From: JBGTBQ01 sp041749275
Lineage (GTDB): Bacteria > Acidobacteriota > Blastocatellia > Pyrinomonadales > Pyrinomonadaceae
Direction of reading: 5' to 3'
Assembly: GCA_041749275.1 (NCBI GenBank)
Contig: JBGTBQ010000459.1
Span: 1-28,552, forward strand
Length of the DNA stretch: 28,552 nucleotides
Position 1 is the first letter of the stretch, and every line of letters starts with the position of its first letter. This document shows positions 27,897-28,552 of the stretch, piece by piece. Below the pieces are notes generated by a model that saw only the letters and a program-made list of their open reading frames with translations, ran no database searches and was not told the DNA's origin. The translations under genes and the position numbers were made by a program.

Positions 27897-28552
27897 ACCT
27901 CCAGTCGCCGACGAGGATGAACGGCGCCCAGTAGAAGGGCGCGCTGTACTTCTTGCCCGCGATCATGTTCTGGCGCGCGGCGCGCATCGCCGAAGCCGGC
28001 GGCGGGCCGGCCTTGCTGAAGAGGTTCTTGTAAAAGTCGGTCATCAAATCCGCGGTGGACTTGTCGGCGACGGACCAGAGGCTGACCCCGACTGTCGGCG
28101 CGCCGGCGTACATGAAGGCGCGCGTGAGTCCGATCACGCCCTCGCCTCTCTTCTCTTTACCGAGTCCGGTCTCGCAGGCCGACAGCATCACCAGCGGCGA
28201 AGAGAGTTTCAGGTTGAAGATTTCGTCAGTCCGCAGGAAACCGTCCTCCGTGCCTTTATTGCCGACGAGCGAGAGGACGACGCCGGTGAACTGCGGACGC
28301 TCGGCGTTGAGCAATCCGTGCGTGGCAAAGTGGATGACGCGATATTGCTTGAGGTCGCGCGCCTCCACGTTCGCTTCGCTCGCGTCGAGGTCGAGCCACA
28401 CGTCCGTCTTCATCCCGGTCGTTTTGGCGAGACCCGCGACCTGCTGCGCCTCGGCGCGCGTGCCCGTCAGCCGCGCGAGCATGACCCCGCCGCCGCCCGA
28501 AGAGGTCGGCGCACCTCCCGCGCTCTCGCGCCCGGCATCAATGTCTTCAATG
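27895..28552 (-). CDS. CHAT-domain protein, C-terminal part (5' end beyond window)
   Basis: The open frame continues to the window edge without an initiation site, so only about 218 C-terminal residues are seen. The caspase-like CHAT core is present: the catalytic His in IHFATHGLLN (codon 28318-28320) and catalytic Cys in LSACETGLG (codon 28174-28176). GVIGLTRAFMYAGAPTV and SLWSVAD, typical of CHAT proteins, follow. In many bacteria this domain sits at the end of a long TPR protein; the upstream part here has a Gly/Ser-rich linker (TSSGGGG). CHAT proteins are cysteine proteases in some systems; the target here is unknown. Transcription ends near 27786-27896. Confidence 0.92.
   Translation of the reverse strand, partial: IEDIDAGRESAGGAPTSSGGGGVMLARLTGTRAEAQQVAGLAKTTGMKTDVWLDLDASEANVEARDLKQYRVIHFATHGLLNAERPQFTGVVLSLVGNKGTEDGFLRTDEIFNLKLSSPLVMLSACETGLGKEKRGEGVIGLTRAFMYAGAPTVGVSLWSVADKSTADLMTDFYKNLFSKAGPPPASAMRAARQNMIAGKKYSAPFYWAPFILVGDWR

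Noticed and set aside
1..28552. CRISPR arrays, rRNA genes, complete tRNA genes
   Set aside because: I found no regularly spaced repeats with unique spacers and no recognisable rRNA or complete tRNA. The only dense repeat is the coding array in the subtilisin.

Overview
The window is a GC-rich bacterial chromosome segment. Three large secreted proteins carry DUF4214 or S8-peptidase architectures with Calx-beta, PPC-like and carboxypeptidase-regulatory-like modules. Together with a YtxJ-type bacilliredoxin, a PrsW protease, a CHAT protein and many small hypothetical proteins, they suggest an Acidobacteriota member of the Blastocatellia/Pyrinomonadaceae type. That placement is inferred from gene content; there is no rRNA or tRNA to confirm it.

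Layout. 1-116 is the end of a truncated ISAs1-family insertion sequence, and 6339-7625 is a complete copy in opposite orientation. The 6.2 kb between them holds a small membrane protein, a secreted M10-like metalloprotease with C-terminal DUF4214 (781-2889), a secreted subtilisin with a long hexapeptide-repeat tail (3012-5150, minus), and about 900 bp without a convincing large gene. That 900 bp contains an AT-rich block and, at its far end, a compact minus-strand transcription unit with promoter, short ORF and terminator. The 10-bp flanks of the two IS copies match in a crossed pattern (117-126 with 7626-7635), so this segment appears to have been inverted by recombination between the IS copies.

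7700-10200 (minus) holds a Wza-like polysaccharide export protein, a small zinc-ribbon protein and a two-TM protein with a cytoplasmic helical domain. 10618-13109 (plus) holds a tail-anchored zinc-ribbon protein, a PrsW intramembrane protease and an MBL-fold hydrolase. 13195-15738 (minus) is a second large secreted DUF4214 protein with PPC-like and Calx-beta modules. 16099-18332 (minus) holds small genes: a membrane-anchored protein, a seven-iron ferredoxin, a DinB-like protein, a 57-residue basic protein and a 76-residue protein.

18939-24351 (plus) begins with a near-perfect sigma-54 promoter in front of two membrane-protein genes. It continues with an operon of sensor histidine kinase, GNAT acetyltransferase and NtrC-family sigma-54 activator. 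The remainder holds a YitT-family membrane protein and, on the minus strand, a DUF2267-like small protein, a two-CxxC protein, a SemiSWEET-like protein, a single-domain response regulator, a DUF971 protein, a YtxJ bacilliredoxin and the C-terminal part of a CHAT-domain protein that runs off the window.

Intergenic regions are rich in strong hairpins. Some are ordinary terminators with T-tracts; others are longer inverted repeats built from related low-complexity words and may be a dispersed repeat family. The most informative observations are the IS-mediated inversion, the subtilisin repeat array with a copy of its repeat beside the catalytic His, the sigma-54 promoter near the activator gene, and the small transcription unit beside the IS.
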